DNA of 64,000 nt from Sphingomonas sp. So64.6b (GCF_014171475.1 NZ_CP048817.1:2790001-2854000); one strand, 5' to 3'. Shown: positions 25,946 through 34,356, counted from the first letter of the stretch. Notes: generated by a model not told the origin, from the sequence alone. Program-made: numbers and translations.

Positions 25946-26812
25946 TTAATGCTCGATCAGCCCGCCCCCCGCCCCGGCGAGGCGTGCGACGAAAATGCTC
26001 GGCGTGATCCCGGCAAATTCGCGGAATTCACGGACCAGATGCGACTGGTCACAATAGCCGATATCGTGCGCCAGCCCCGCCCAATCCGGATCCGGCGCCG
26101 CGCTGACCGCACTGGTCACGCGGTGGAACCGCAGCACGCGGCGGAAGCTGCGCGGGCCGATCCCGACATTATCCCGAATACGGTCGGCCAGATGCTTGCG
26201 GCTCCAGCCGACGCGGTCGGCAACCGTACGCAGATCGAGATCGGCGCGCTGGCTCACCAGCGTGAGGGCATGATGGTCGATTGCGGCAAGCGGTCGGGTT
26301 TGCGCTATCCGCGCGATCAGTGCCGCATCGAGCAACGCGACCCGTTCTTCGCGCGACCGCGCTTCGACCAGATCGGCGCCAAGCTGGCGCGCCGCGACGC
26401 CGAGTATCGCATCCAGCGGCACGACCCGATCGAGCAGCTGATGCATCGGCACCCCCAGCAGGCGCCGCAATGTGGTGAGCGGCAGGAAGACATGCACACC
26501 GCGCTGCGCGCCGTTCGACCGCGACAAGGCCGGGTGGAGATGGATTCCGGCCACAAAGGCTTCGCCCCTGCCGAGTTCGAGAATCTGACCATCGCCGCCG
26601 ACAATGGTGATCGGATCGCCGAGATTGACAATCAGCACGCCATCGCCGTGCGGCAATTCCCGCCGCGCGGTGAAGCCGCCGGTGCGTTCGGTATAGTCGC
26701 AATAACCATGGATCAGCCCGGCAAGCGCCGCCGGCGGCGCGATATGCGCCATGCTCCACGCATTGACGCCGTCGTCATGCGCATCGAGCCGGATCAGGCG
26801 CGCGTCGGGCAC
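25946..26812 (-). CDS. AraC family transcriptional regulator
   Basis: A 288-residue regulator from a GTG start (VPDARLIRLDAHDDG), chosen because it begins just after the preceding gene; an ATG at MAHIAPP is another option. The N-terminal part resembles the DUF6597 sensor domain found in AraC proteins (residues about 20-130, with LPHGDGVLIVNLGDP). The C-terminal double helix-turn-helix is clear: LRTVADRVGWSRKHLADRIRDNVGIGPRSFRRVLRF and DWAGLAHDIGYCDQSHLVREFREFAGITPS. It follows the oxygenase gene by 10 bases, so it probably regulates that operon. Confidence 0.88.
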   Translation of the reverse strand: MPDARLIRLDAHDDGVNAWSMAHIAPPAALAGLIHGYCDYTERTGGFTARRELPHGDGVLIVNLGDPITIVGGDGQILELGRGEAFVAGIHLHPALSRSNGAQRGVHVFLPLTTLRRLLGVPMHQLLDRVVPLDAILGVAARQLGADLVEARSREERVALLDAALIARIAQTRPLAAIDHHALTLVSQRADLDLRTVADRVGWSRKHLADRIRDNVGIGPRSFRRVLRFHRVTSAVSAAPDPDWAGLAHDIGYCDQSHLVREFREFAGITPSIFVARLAGAGGGLIEH

Positions 26813-26822
26813 CCGACACCGC

Positions 26823-27776
26823 TCATTTCTTGACCAGGCCGATCTCGACCAGCCGCTCGTGCAGATAATCGTGCGCCGTGATCGGCGTCGGATAACGGTT
26901 GGGGTGATCGGCATCGATACAGCCAGGCAGCGTCTCGATCAGGAAATCGGGCGCAGGATGCAGAAAGAAAGGCATCGAATAACGCGACACGCCGCGCCGT
27001 TCGGGCGGCGGATTGACGACGCGGTGCGTGGTCGAGGGCAGGACATGATTGGTCAGCCGCTGCAGCATGTCGCCGACATTGACCACCATCGCGCCTTCGG
27101 GCGGCTTGATCGCCAGCCATTTGCCGTCGCTGCCGAGCAGTTCGAGACCCGCCTCCTCCGCGCCGAGCAGCAACGTGATCAGGTTGATATCCTCATGCGC
27201 GCCGGCACGTACCCCTTCGGCATCGACCGGAATCGGTGGATAATGGAGCAGGCGCAGCACGCTGTTGCCATCGCCCACGGCATGGTCGAACCAGTTGGGA
27301 GCCAGGCCGAGATGCCGCGCGATCGCCGACAGCAGCCGGTCGCCCGCGCGATCGAACGCCTCGAACAGTTCGAGGAAGACCGGTTTGAAACCGGCCGGCT
27401 CGGTCGGCCAGATATTGGGCGACATCTGCGCGGCGAAGCGATGCCCCGCGGGCAATTCGCGGCCGACATGCCAGAATTCCTTGAGATCGACCTGGCTTGC
27501 GCCCTTGGCAATCTCGGTTTTGAACGGCGTATAGCCGCGCGCACCGCCGCCGCCCGGCGTGTGATAGGCACGCTTTTCCGCATCGGGCAGTTCGAACAGC
27601 TTTTTCGTCTCAGCCCAGGCGCGGTCGATCAGGTCGCGCGGGATGCCGTGATCCGACACGACCGCGAAACCGAACCCCTCGAACGATCCGCCGAGCGCGG
27701 CGGCAAAGGCGTTGGGGTCGGCCGCCTCGTCGTTGAGCGAGAGCGCGGGCACCTGGGCGGCGGGAGTATCGAGCAT
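26823..27776 (-). CDS. Isopenicillin N synthase family 2-oxoglutarate/Fe(II) oxygenase
   Basis: A 317-residue non-haem iron oxygenase of the isopenicillin N synthase-like family. The N-terminal DIOX_N part includes GFGFAVVSDHGIP. Iron ligands are His194 and Asp196 (GAHEDIN) and His251 (THRVVNPP). The oxoglutarate-binding RYS lies at 265-267. The start at 27776 is the first ATG compatible with the family; a longer frame upstream runs through the hairpin region. Family members hydroxylate or desaturate small molecules; no beta-lactam genes are nearby, so the family name must not be read as function. Confidence 0.9.
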   Translation of the reverse strand: MLDTPAAQVPALSLNDEAADPNAFAAALGGSFEGFGFAVVSDHGIPRDLIDRAWAETKKLFELPDAEKRAYHTPGGGGARGYTPFKTEIAKGASQVDLKEFWHVGRELPAGHRFAAQMSPNIWPTEPAGFKPVFLELFEAFDRAGDRLLSAIARHLGLAPNWFDHAVGDGNSVLRLLHYPPIPVDAEGVRAGAHEDINLITLLLGAEEAGLELLGSDGKWLAIKPPEGAMVVNVGDMLQRLTNHVLPSTTHRVVNPPPERRGVSRYSMPFFLHPAPDFLIETLPGCIDADHPNRYPTPITAHDYLHERLVEIGLVKK

Positions 27777-27862
27777 GGCTGTTCGTCCGTAAGGGGCTTT
27801 AATCGACCTAGATAACAAGCCCAACGCCGAACGAACAGCCTCGCTGCCTGTCCTGCTACTTA

Positions 27863-27946
27863 GACGGTGCCAGCCCGCTCCCCCTCCCGGCCACCCACAG
27901 CGTATCCTGAATGGGTGGCCGGGAGGGGGAGCGGGCTGGCACCGTC
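27863..27946. repeat. Perfect 35-bp inverted repeat between GST and oxygenase genes
   Basis: Bases 27863-27897 are exactly complementary to 27912-27946 with a 14-base loop. The element sits six bases after the stop of the minus-strand GST gene and 87 bases before the start of the oxygenase gene. It is likely a very strong terminator, but the length and perfection are far beyond what termination needs. Confidence 0.85.
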
Positions 27947-27952
27947 TCAACA

Positions 27953-28660
27953 TCACTCCGGCCCGAAGCGCTCGATCACTTCGCCCAGCGGCACCTGCCC
28001 GAGCATGCCCCCCGAGCCGACGGGGCTTTCCCCATTCTCGATCGCCATGGCGAACCGTACCGCCGGGAGTGCTTCGACCCGACCGCGCAGTGCAGCCAGT
28101 CGCGGATAATGCGCCGGATCGACCGCTTGATGGAATTCGGCCCAACGCGCCACGCCGATCAGCACCAGATCGGCGAGGGTCGGCCGATCACCAGCCAGAA
28201 ACGAGGTGTCGCCGATCGCCGCCTCCAGCTTGGCATGGCGGTCGGCCACCGCCTGTCGCCCGTAACGGCGCAGCGCTGCCTGAAAGTCCGGCTCCGGCGG
28301 ACTCATTTCGAGGGCAGCCCATAACGGGCTGAACGCGCCGGTGAAGCCGCTGTTGATGAAGCCGATCCATTGATGCATGCAATCCGCCTCGGGCGTGCCG
28401 GCGGCAAAGCTGATCCGCCGCTCCGCGTCGCGCGCCTCGATCCAGGCGGCGATCGCCATGGTCTCGGTCAGGAGATCTCCCTTGTCGGTGACCAAAACCG
28501 GTGTCTCCTGACGCGGATTGAGTCGGGCATAAGTGTCGTTCTTCATGTCGGCGAGCATGTCGACGCGGCTGAGGCGATAGGGCTGACCGAGCGTTTCGAA
28601 CGCGGCGACAAGCCCCATCGAGCTTCCCAGCGGGAAGCCGTAGACGAGTATCGGTTCCAT
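27953..28660 (-). CDS. Glutathione S-transferase
   Basis: A 235-residue two-domain glutathione S-transferase. The thioredoxin-like N-terminal half spans residues 1-80 (VYGFPLGSSMGLVAAFETLG, PRQETPVLVTDKGDLLTETMAIAAWIE, the last part being the glutathione-binding Glu-Thr site). The helical C-terminal half includes FLAGDRPTLADLVLIGVARW. It conjugates glutathione to electrophiles or isomerises; substrate unknown. The HxlR regulator is divergent with 107 bases between starts, and a redox- or electrophile-sensing regulator next to a transferase makes direct control plausible. Confidence 0.9.
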   Translation of the reverse strand: MEPILVYGFPLGSSMGLVAAFETLGQPYRLSRVDMLADMKNDTYARLNPRQETPVLVTDKGDLLTETMAIAAWIEARDAERRISFAAGTPEADCMHQWIGFINSGFTGAFSPLWAALEMSPPEPDFQAALRRYGRQAVADRHAKLEAAIGDTSFLAGDRPTLADLVLIGVARWAEFHQAVDPAHYPRLAALRGRVEALPAVRFAMAIENGESPVGSGGMLGQVPLGEVIERFGPE

Positions 28661-28732
28661 TGGATATTCCTGATGTGGAAGGGTGTCGCTGCGCAGCGAG
28701 GCTTGATCTAGGCGCTCGGGAGCCCAAGTAAA

Positions 28733-28750
28733 TTACGCACAATTTTGTAA
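28733..28750. promoter_or_regulatory. Weak dyad in the GST/HxlR intergenic region
   Basis: TTAC at 28733 and GTAA at 28747-28750 are spaced by ten bases inside an AT-rich patch between the divergent genes. HxlR regulators bind similar GTAAC-type dyads, so this is a candidate operator, but the arms are short. Confidence 0.3.
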
Positions 28751-28767
28751 CCAGACGGAGCGCGCCC

Positions 28768-29136
28768 ATGAAACATGTCGTCTCGCGCTGCCCGATCGCG
28801 GGGGCGATGCAGGTCCTGAGCGGTCGCTGGCCGACCCTGCTGCTCTATTATCTGAAGGAAGGCACCAAGCGGTTCAGCGATTTGCAGCGCGACAATCCGA
28901 CCGTATCACACCGCATCCTCTCGCTCGAACTGCGCAAGCTGGAGGCGGCCGGAATCGTGCGCCGCACCGAGCGCGAGGGATATCCCCTGCACGTCGATTA
29001 TGCACTGACCGAGGCCGGGTGGCAGCTGGTGCCGTTGATCGATGCGATCGGCGCATGGTGGGCCGATCTGGAAACAGACCGCGCTCTGGTGGCCCGGGCA
29101 GTGCGGCCGGAGCCTGACCTGCTTCCCGCCGACTGA
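28768..29136 (+). CDS. HxlR family transcriptional regulator
   Basis: A 122-residue winged-helix regulator. The HxlR signature is clear: CPIAGAMQVLSGRWPTLLLYYLKEGTKRFSDLQ, then SHRILSLELRKLEAAGIVRRTER and YALTEAGWQL. Cys8 occupies the position of the conserved redox-sensing cysteine of the family. It is divergent from the GST gene. The likely role is sensing of electrophiles or disulfide stress and control of that gene; this is inferred from the layout. Confidence 0.93.
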   Translation: MKHVVSRCPIAGAMQVLSGRWPTLLLYYLKEGTKRFSDLQRDNPTVSHRILSLELRKLEAAGIVRRTEREGYPLHVDYALTEAGWQLVPLIDAIGAWWADLETDRALVARAVRPEPDLLPAD

Positions 29137-29156
29137 AATCCTGCGCCGGTCGGGGA

Positions 29157-29669
29157 TCAGTTCTGGTCGCTGAGGACGATCGTACCCTTGGCGTGATCGG
29201 CGCCCACCGGCGCCAGTTCGAGCTTGAAGGGCTTGTCATCCTCGGTGGTGCCGATCAGCCCGGCGCCGTCCACCTTGACCTTGAAGCCGGCATCCTTGTT
29301 GAGCCGCTGCAGGAACCAGTCCTGTACCGCCCTGGGCGTGGCGGGGCTGTCGAAGCCGATGCGGACAATACCTGAATCCTTCGTGCCGTTACCGCCATCC
29401 TTCGCATCGATATTCATCGTGGAAATGGTCGATCCGGGGTAGAGTTTGACGCCGTTGAGATCGAAATCCCCGGCATTGAGCTTCATCTTCGGCAGGTTGA
29501 TCTTGCCGGAAAAGCCCGGGACGTTGACCGACATCTGGCCATTCTTGTCGACCCCAGCAACCATGTTGCCATCATCGCCGGCGTTGATCGTGATCGACGT
29601 GCCTTCACCGCCGGAGTCGCAAGCAACCAGCGGGATTGCGAGAATCAATGCGGCGACAATACGAAGCAT
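29157..29669 (-). CDS. Putative lipoprotein, hypothetical
   Basis: A 170-residue lipoprotein. The start at 29669 has GGAGG ahead and gives MLRIVAALILAIPLVAC, with the lipidated Cys17. The mature part is Gly/Asp-rich, then beta-rich with repeated small loops (KINLPKMKLNAGDFDLNGVKLYPG, SGIVRIGFDSPATPRAVQDWF, KPFKLELAPVGADHAKGTIVLS). Sphingomonad proteomes contain such proteins, but no function is assigned. The gene is convergent with HxlR, ending 20 bases from its stop. Confidence 0.75.
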   Translation of the reverse strand: MLRIVAALILAIPLVACDSGGEGTSITINAGDDGNMVAGVDKNGQMSVNVPGFSGKINLPKMKLNAGDFDLNGVKLYPGSTISTMNIDAKDGGNGTKDSGIVRIGFDSPATPRAVQDWFLQRLNKDAGFKVKVDGAGLIGTTEDDKPFKLELAPVGADHAKGTIVLSDQN

Positions 29670-29746
29670 GGCGGGCCTCCAGAGTGTTATATTTGAGCAA
29701 CACACTACAGGCCCGCCATGACGTTAGTCAAGTTTGGCGTCAGCGA

Positions 29747-30109
29747 TTAGCCGAGCAGTCGCGCCATGGTCTTTTCGTGCAGCCAGATGTTCATCGACGC
29801 GCTGTCGTTCTGGTCGCCGGTATAACCGAGTTCGGTGGCGAGTTTCTTGCGATTCTCGAGGCTCGAATCGAGCCCGAGCGCCTTCATCAGGTCGACGATC
29901 GACGTCTTGTAATTCAGCGTCTCGCCGCGCGCGGCGGCGCGGTCCGCGAGTACGCTTTCGATCGCTTCGCGCGACGGCGCGGGCTTTGCCGCGGGCGGCG
30001 GGGGTGGCGGAGCAGCGGCAGCAGCGGGCGCTGCAGGGGCCGCCGGTGCGGCAGGAGCCGGATCGTCATGTCCGAAAATCGCGTCCTTGATTGCGCCGAA
30101 TACGCTCAT
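29747..30109 (-). CDS. DUF3597 domain protein
   Basis: A 120-residue soluble protein. Residues 1-16 are a short amphipathic start (MSVFGAIKDAIFGHDD), followed by a Pro/Ala linker. The C-terminal 75 residues form the DUF3597 domain (REAIESVLADRAAARG, YKTSIVDLMKALGLDSSLENRKKLATELGY, MNIWLHEKTMARLLG). The start at 30109 has GAGGAGA ahead. DUF3597 resembles a LysM-like or peptidoglycan-related small domain in some annotations, but the function is not known. It is divergent from a drug transporter gene. Confidence 0.85.
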   Translation of the reverse strand: MSVFGAIKDAIFGHDDPAPAAPAAPAAPAAAAAPPPPPPAAKPAPSREAIESVLADRAAARGETLNYKTSIVDLMKALGLDSSLENRKKLATELGYTGDQNDSASMNIWLHEKTMARLLG

Positions 30110-30242
30110 GTCCGTCTCCTCGATGTGGGCCATCAGGATATCCCCAATGGTAGCTTCCGACAATGGCCGGCGGAGGGCCCCGGTTCCATCGACCGGCACG
30201 AAGGGGGTGACGTTTTGTGCTGCATCTGCGAAGGGGCCACGC

Positions 30243-31469
30243 ATGGAAACGACCCGAATCCGCCAGAAAGACACCCCGCCGCTCGGTTTCCGCGAATTTG
30301 TCGGGCTGATCGCGGGGCTGATGGCGCTGACCGCGCTGGGCATCGATTCGATGCTGCCGGCCTTGCCTGCGATCGGCGCATCGCTCGGCATCGCGAGCGA
30401 CAATGAACGCCAATATGTCATCACCGTCTTCCTGATCGGTTTCGGTGTCGCGCAGCTGGTCCATGGTCCGCTGGCCGATCGTTATGGGCGCAAGCCGATT
30501 CTCGGCGCGGCGCTTGCCGCTTATGTGGTCGCCAATATGGTCGCGGCCTTTTCCGGCAGCTTCGTGCTGCTGCTGGTCGCACGCTTCATCGGCGGCACGG
30601 CGATCTCCGCCTCGCGCGTCGTGACGATCGCGCTGGTCCGGGATTGTTATTCGGGCCGCGCAATGGCGCGGGTGATGAGCCTTGCCTTCATCGTCTTCAT
30701 GGCCGCTCCAGTGATCGCACCGACCTTCGGCCAGGCAGTGCTGCTGGTCGGCAGCTGGCGGCTGATCTTTTGGGGCATCGCCGGCGTCAGTGCGGTGATC
30801 CTTGCCTGGTTCTGGTGGCGCATGCCCGAGACGATGGACGAAGCCGATCGCATGCCATTGTCGGTGGCGCGGCTGGCCGACGGCTTTCGGCTCGCGGTCA
30901 CCGATCGCTGGTCGATCGGCTATACGCTCGCCTCGACCGCGCTGCTCGGCGGGCTGTACGGCTATATCAATTCGATCCAGCAGATCCTGTTCGATACCTT
31001 CCATCGCCCCGACCTGCTGGTACCGGTGTTCGCGGCGACGGCGGGCACCATGGCGGTTGCCAATCTGCTCAATTCGAGCATCGTCATGCGCGTCGGCACG
31101 CGGCGCATATCGCACACCGCGCTCGCGATCCTCATCCTGCTCGCCGGCACTCATTTGATGATCGCCTGGGCAGGATGGGAATCGCTGTGGAGCTTCGCCA
31201 TCCTGCAAGCGCTGATGATGGGCTGTTTCGGCCTCGCCACCGCCAATTTCGGTGCCATGGCGATGGAGAATATGGGCCATATCGCCGGCACCGCGTCGAG
31301 CGTGCAGGGTTTCATCACGGTGACTGCCGGGGCGCTGATCGGCGCGCTGATCGGGCAGAGTTTCGACGGAACGACGGTACCGCTTTATGTCGGTTTCTTC
31401 GTTGCCGGGGTGATCGCGCTGATCATCGTCGCGATCGTCGAACGCGGACGCCTGTTTCGCCCCACCTGA
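30243..31469 (+). CDS. MFS transporter, Bcr/CflA drug efflux family
   Basis: A 408-residue inner membrane efflux protein with 12 predicted helices. The family marker LGIDSMLPALPAIGASLGI is at the first helix and loop 2-3 reads GPLADRYGRKPIL. The sequence of helix 4-5 (RFIGGTAISASRVVTIALVRDCYSGRAMARVMS) matches the Bcr/CflA pattern. It probably exports drugs or metabolites using the proton gradient; the substrate is unknown. The start at 30243 is chosen; the open frame upstream overlaps the divergent DUF3597 gene. Confidence 0.92.
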   Translation: METTRIRQKDTPPLGFREFVGLIAGLMALTALGIDSMLPALPAIGASLGIASDNERQYVITVFLIGFGVAQLVHGPLADRYGRKPILGAALAAYVVANMVAAFSGSFVLLLVARFIGGTAISASRVVTIALVRDCYSGRAMARVMSLAFIVFMAAPVIAPTFGQAVLLVGSWRLIFWGIAGVSAVILAWFWWRMPETMDEADRMPLSVARLADGFRLAVTDRWSIGYTLASTALLGGLYGYINSIQQILFDTFHRPDLLVPVFAATAGTMAVANLLNSSIVMRVGTRRISHTALAILILLAGTHLMIAWAGWESLWSFAILQALMMGCFGLATANFGAMAMENMGHIAGTASSVQGFITVTAGALIGALIGQSFDGTTVPLYVGFFVAGVIALIIVAIVERGRLFRPT

Positions 31470-31571
31470 TCGCCGTTCGTTTCGCCGCGTTCTTCGCAGC
31501 GCGACGGAACTCTCGCCCCTGCCCGCCGTTCGCGACTGTAACCGGCATCGTGCCGGACGGGAGAGACGATC

Positions 31572-31907
31572 ATGGGCGGCTATCAAGTGCCGGGCGAAGG
31601 TACTGGCGATGACGGTTTCGAGGAAGAAGGCTATGACGAGAGCCAGCGCGCGGAGATCCTCGAGGTCACGCGTGACGGGCCGACCGACGGAACGATCCTG
31701 ACCGATCTCGCGCCCGATATCGGCGATAAGGACGAGGATGAAGACGATCTCGACATGCTCAGCGACGAGGTCGGCGACGACGATGACGATGATGTCAGCG
31801 ACGACGACGATGATGACGAGGACGATCTGCAGGCCGACTTTGAAAGCGGCACGCTCGCCGATGACGACGAGCTGGACGATGCCGACGACGCTGCGCTGAA
31901 GCCCTGA
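31572..31907 (+). CDS. Extremely acidic Asp-rich protein, hypothetical
   Basis: A 111-residue protein, nearly half Asp and Glu in its second half (DDDDDDVSDDDDDDEDD at about residues 69-86), with very few basic residues and no signal peptide. The N-terminal part (MGGYQVPGEGTGDDGFEEEGYDE) is Gly/Glu-rich. The ATG at 31572 has GGGAGA ahead. Such a chain is probably disordered and could bind cations or basic partners, but no family is recognised. It sits alone on the plus strand between two unrelated genes. Confidence 0.7.
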   Translation: MGGYQVPGEGTGDDGFEEEGYDESQRAEILEVTRDGPTDGTILTDLAPDIGDKDEDEDDLDMLSDEVGDDDDDDVSDDDDDDEDDLQADFESGTLADDDELDDADDAALKP

Positions 31908-31995
31908 CAGGGAACGCCGCCGCATGAGGTGCGGGGACGCGGATTGACCGCACCCGCCGCCCGGGTCCAGCATGGCCGCACGACAGGAGCGTGCC

Positions 31996-32592
31996 ATGCA
32001 GACCGACCCTCGTATCGACGCCTATATCGACGCCAGCGCGCCCTTCGCGCGGCCGATCCTTGCCTGGTTTCGCGCCCACATGCACGCGGCGCTGCCGGAG
32101 GTCGAGGAAACGATCAAATGGAGCATGCCGTTCTTCACCTATCGCGGCAAACCGCTCGCCAATATGGCCGCCTTCAAGGCGCATGCGGCGTTCGGCTTCT
32201 GGAAGCGCGAAAGTTCGGCGACGGGGCATGAGGGTGAAGCGATGGGCCAGTTCGGCAAACTTGCCGGCATGGCCGACCTGCCCGAACCGGACGCGCTGGA
32301 TGCGATGATCCGCGACGCTGCCGCACTGATCGATGCAGGCGAAGGTGGCCGGCCCCGTGCGGAACGGCCGGCCAAGCCAGAGGCCGATGTGCCGCAAGAA
32401 CTGGCCGAGGCGCTGGCGGGCGACGATGCCGCGGCCGCTACCTTCAATGCCTTCCCGCCAAGTTGCCGCCGCGAATATTGCGAATGGATCGGCGACGCGA
32501 AGCGCACCGAGACCAGGTCGAAACGGGTCGCCGAAGCGATCGGCTGGCTGCGCGAGGGCAAGCGCCGCAATTGGAAATACGAGAACTGCTAA
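31996..32592 (+). CDS. YdeI/OmpD-associated DUF1801-type protein
   Basis: A 198-residue soluble protein. The N-terminal 110 residues match the DUF1801/YdhG-type fold (YIDASAPFARPILAWFRAHMHAALPEVEETIKWSMPFFTYRGKPLANMAAFKAHAAFGFW). The C-terminal 75 residues are the YdeI/OmpD-associated domain (LAEALAGDDAAAATFNAFPPSCRREYCEWIGDAKRTETRSKRVAEAIGWLREGKR). The start at 31996 is chosen because GGAG precedes it. Biochemical role unknown. Confidence 0.88.
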   Translation: MQTDPRIDAYIDASAPFARPILAWFRAHMHAALPEVEETIKWSMPFFTYRGKPLANMAAFKAHAAFGFWKRESSATGHEGEAMGQFGKLAGMADLPEPDALDAMIRDAAALIDAGEGGRPRAERPAKPEADVPQELAEALAGDDAAAATFNAFPPSCRREYCEWIGDAKRTETRSKRVAEAIGWLREGKRRNWKYENC

Positions 32593-32624
32593 CCCCGCTA
32601 AACCCCTTGCGTGCAGATCGAACT

Positions 32625-32641
32625 ATGTTACGTTGTAACAT
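32625..32641. promoter_or_regulatory. Zur-like dyad upstream of solitary exbD
   Basis: ATGTTAC (32625-32631) and GTAACAT (32635-32641) are perfect 7-bp arms around GTT, 24 bases before the ATG. The form TGTTAC-N3-GTAACA resembles alphaproteobacterial Zur (zinc uptake regulator) boxes, but TetR-type operators can look alike, so the regulator is uncertain. Confidence 0.4.
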
Positions 32642-32664
32642 CTTTTGTCTGACAGGAGGATGCC

Positions 32665-33105
32665 ATGGCTGCTCGTGCGATAAAATATGGTCCGGCTCGC
32701 AGTGAAAATACCGAGCCCTTTTCCGACCTCAACATCACACCGCTGATAGATGTCCTGCTCGTCCTATTGGTGATGATGATCCTGACCATTCCGATCATGA
32801 CGCATAAAGTGCCGATCGATCTGCCGCAGCCGCAGCCGGGCCCAGTCGAAACCATGACCATTCACCGAATCGACCTCACTGCAAACGGCGCGCTTACCTG
32901 GGACGGGGCACCGATCAGCGACGCGGCACTGCCCGCGCGGCTCGCCGGTTTCATGAAGGAGGACAATGCCCAGTTGCAGATCCGTGCCGCCGCCAAGGCG
33001 CGGTACGAGCGGTTCGACCAGACACTGGCGACGATCAAACGCGCCGGCGTGACGCGGCTCGGCTTTGTCGGCAACGAGCAATTCGCCAAATTCGGCGACC
33101 TGTAA
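32665..33105 (+). CDS. ExbD/TolR family biopolymer transport protein
   Basis: A 146-residue inner membrane protein of the ExbD/TolR family, which helps couple the proton gradient to TonB or Tol. A short cytoplasmic N-terminus leads to the single helix (LNITPLIDVLLVLLVMMILTIPIM, about residues 22-45), which carries the conserved Asp in PLID. The periplasmic domain follows (VETMTIHRIDLTANGALTWDGAPISD, QLQIRAAAKARYERFDQTLATIKRAG). No exbB or tonB lies beside it; it is solitary and must pair with a partner elsewhere. A hairpin follows. Confidence 0.9.
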   Translation: MAARAIKYGPARSENTEPFSDLNITPLIDVLLVLLVMMILTIPIMTHKVPIDLPQPQPGPVETMTIHRIDLTANGALTWDGAPISDAALPARLAGFMKEDNAQLQIRAAAKARYERFDQTLATIKRAGVTRLGFVGNEQFAKFGDL

Positions 33106-33114
33106 ATTCGGACA

Positions 33115-33139
33115 CCCCCGGTTCATACGGAACCGGGGG
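33115..33139 (+). terminator. Hairpin terminator after exbD-like gene
   Basis: CCCCCGGTTC (33115-33124) pairs with GAACCGGGGG (33130-33139) around a 5-base loop, nine bases after the stop. Confidence 0.7.
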
Positions 33140-33189
33140 CGATTGATCCGCGTTAAGATAGCCCTCACTCAAAGATTAAGAGGTCTGTC

Positions 33190-33867
33190 ATGCGCTATCT
33201 GATTGCGCTGCCCCTTCTGCTCACCGCATGCGCGCCGGATAGTGAAACGACCAACGCCGATATCGATATCAACGCCGCGGCGACGCTGGCGCAAAACAGC
33301 ATCGACAGCTATGCCGCCAACTCTGCCGGTCAGGACGCAGCTCCCCTGCCGGGCTCCACTCCCGAGCCCTTACCGACGCCGGCGCCTTCATCCTCGCCCG
33401 AGCCGCTCAATCCCCCGGCGCCCGGCACGCCCGGCGGCCTGCCGGATGATCGCACGCCGGTATCCGAGGCGCCATTCACACCCGACAGCGCGCAGGGCGC
33501 GGCCAATGTCGTGCAGACCTATTACGCGCTGCTCGGCGAGAAGAAGTATCGCCGCGCCTGGGCATTATGGGACAATGGCGGCAAGGATTCAGGCATGAGC
33601 GCCGAGGCGTTCGCGGCAAGCTTCGACAAATATAGCGAATATCACGCGAATATCGGCGCGCCCGGCGCGATCGATGCGGGTGCCGGCCAGCGTTACGTGA
33701 CGGTGCCCGTGCAGGTTTATGGTCGCCTCAAACAAGGTGCGCGCCCGGTCTATATGATCGGCAGCGTCACGCTACACCGCACCGGCGACATCGACGGCGC
33801 GACGCCGGCACAAAAAAGCTGGCATATCCGCAGCAGCGATATCAAGCCGAGACCCAAGGCCGGGTGA
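33190..33867 (+). CDS. Putative lipoprotein with Pro-rich linker, hypothetical
   Basis: A 225-residue lipoprotein (MRYLIALPLLLTAC, lipidated Cys14). After an Asn/Ala-rich stretch there is a proline-rich linker of about 50 residues (PLPGSTPEPLPTPAPSS). The C-terminal 120 residues form a compact domain beginning NVVQTYYALLGEKKYRRAWALWD, a pattern seen in NTF2-like or DUF4440-type domains of exported proteins. Ends with WHIRSSDIKPRPKAG. No catalytic motif is visible, and the function is unknown. Confidence 0.75.
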   Translation: MRYLIALPLLLTACAPDSETTNADIDINAAATLAQNSIDSYAANSAGQDAAPLPGSTPEPLPTPAPSSSPEPLNPPAPGTPGGLPDDRTPVSEAPFTPDSAQGAANVVQTYYALLGEKKYRRAWALWDNGGKDSGMSAEAFAASFDKYSEYHANIGAPGAIDAGAGQRYVTVPVQVYGRLKQGARPVYMIGSVTLHRTGDIDGATPAQKSWHIRSSDIKPRPKAG

Positions 33868-33895
33868 TCTTGCCCGGCGTGCCGGAGGCTTGCCG

Positions 33896-34231
33896 ATGCC
33901 GACGATCCTGTTGCTGGTCGCGTCCAACATTTTCATGACGATCGCCTGGTACTGGCATCTCAAGGGCGGCATGGCGAAACCGCTGCTGCTCGTCATCCTG
34001 ATCAGCTGGGGCATCGCGCTGTTCGAATATTGCCTTGCCGTGCCGGCCAACCGCATCGGCTATGCCGCAGGCTGGAGCGGCGGGCAGCTCAAGGTCACGC
34101 AGGAAGCGATCGCCTTGCTCGTGTTCGGCATCTTCATGGTCACCGTGCTGGGCGAACCGGTCGGATGGCGGCATGTCGGCGCGCTGGCCTGCCTGATCGG
34201 GGCGGTCGCGTTCCTGTTCGCGGGCAAATAA
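33896..34231 (+). CDS. DUF486 (DMT-like) small membrane protein
   Basis: A 111-residue integral membrane protein of the DUF486 family, with four predicted helices (MPTILLLVASNIFMTIAWYWHLKG, LLLVILISWGIALFEYCLAVPANR, LKVTQEAIALLVFGIFMVTVLGEP, HVGALACLIGAVAFLFAG). The family has the shape of a half-size drug/metabolite transporter. ATG 33896 follows CCGGAGG at the right distance; a TTG two codons earlier is less likely. Possible role in small-molecule transport; not shown. Confidence 0.9.
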   Translation: MPTILLLVASNIFMTIAWYWHLKGGMAKPLLLVILISWGIALFEYCLAVPANRIGYAAGWSGGQLKVTQEAIALLVFGIFMVTVLGEPVGWRHVGALACLIGAVAFLFAGK

Positions 34232-34356
34232 CTAGCCGCCGGAGCCGAGCGCATTGGCCAGGATAGTCAGGTCGCCGCTCGGCTGCGGAAAAGACGGCTG
34301 AACATCGCGCGACCTTAAACGAGCAACGTTAAGGGTCCGCTTGCAGCAGCGGTAAC

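Noticed and set aside
30066..31997. 643-residue minus-strand frame over the MFS transporter and acidic protein genes
   Set aside because: Covers three plus-strand genes; low-complexity Arg/His/Asp composition typical of shadows.
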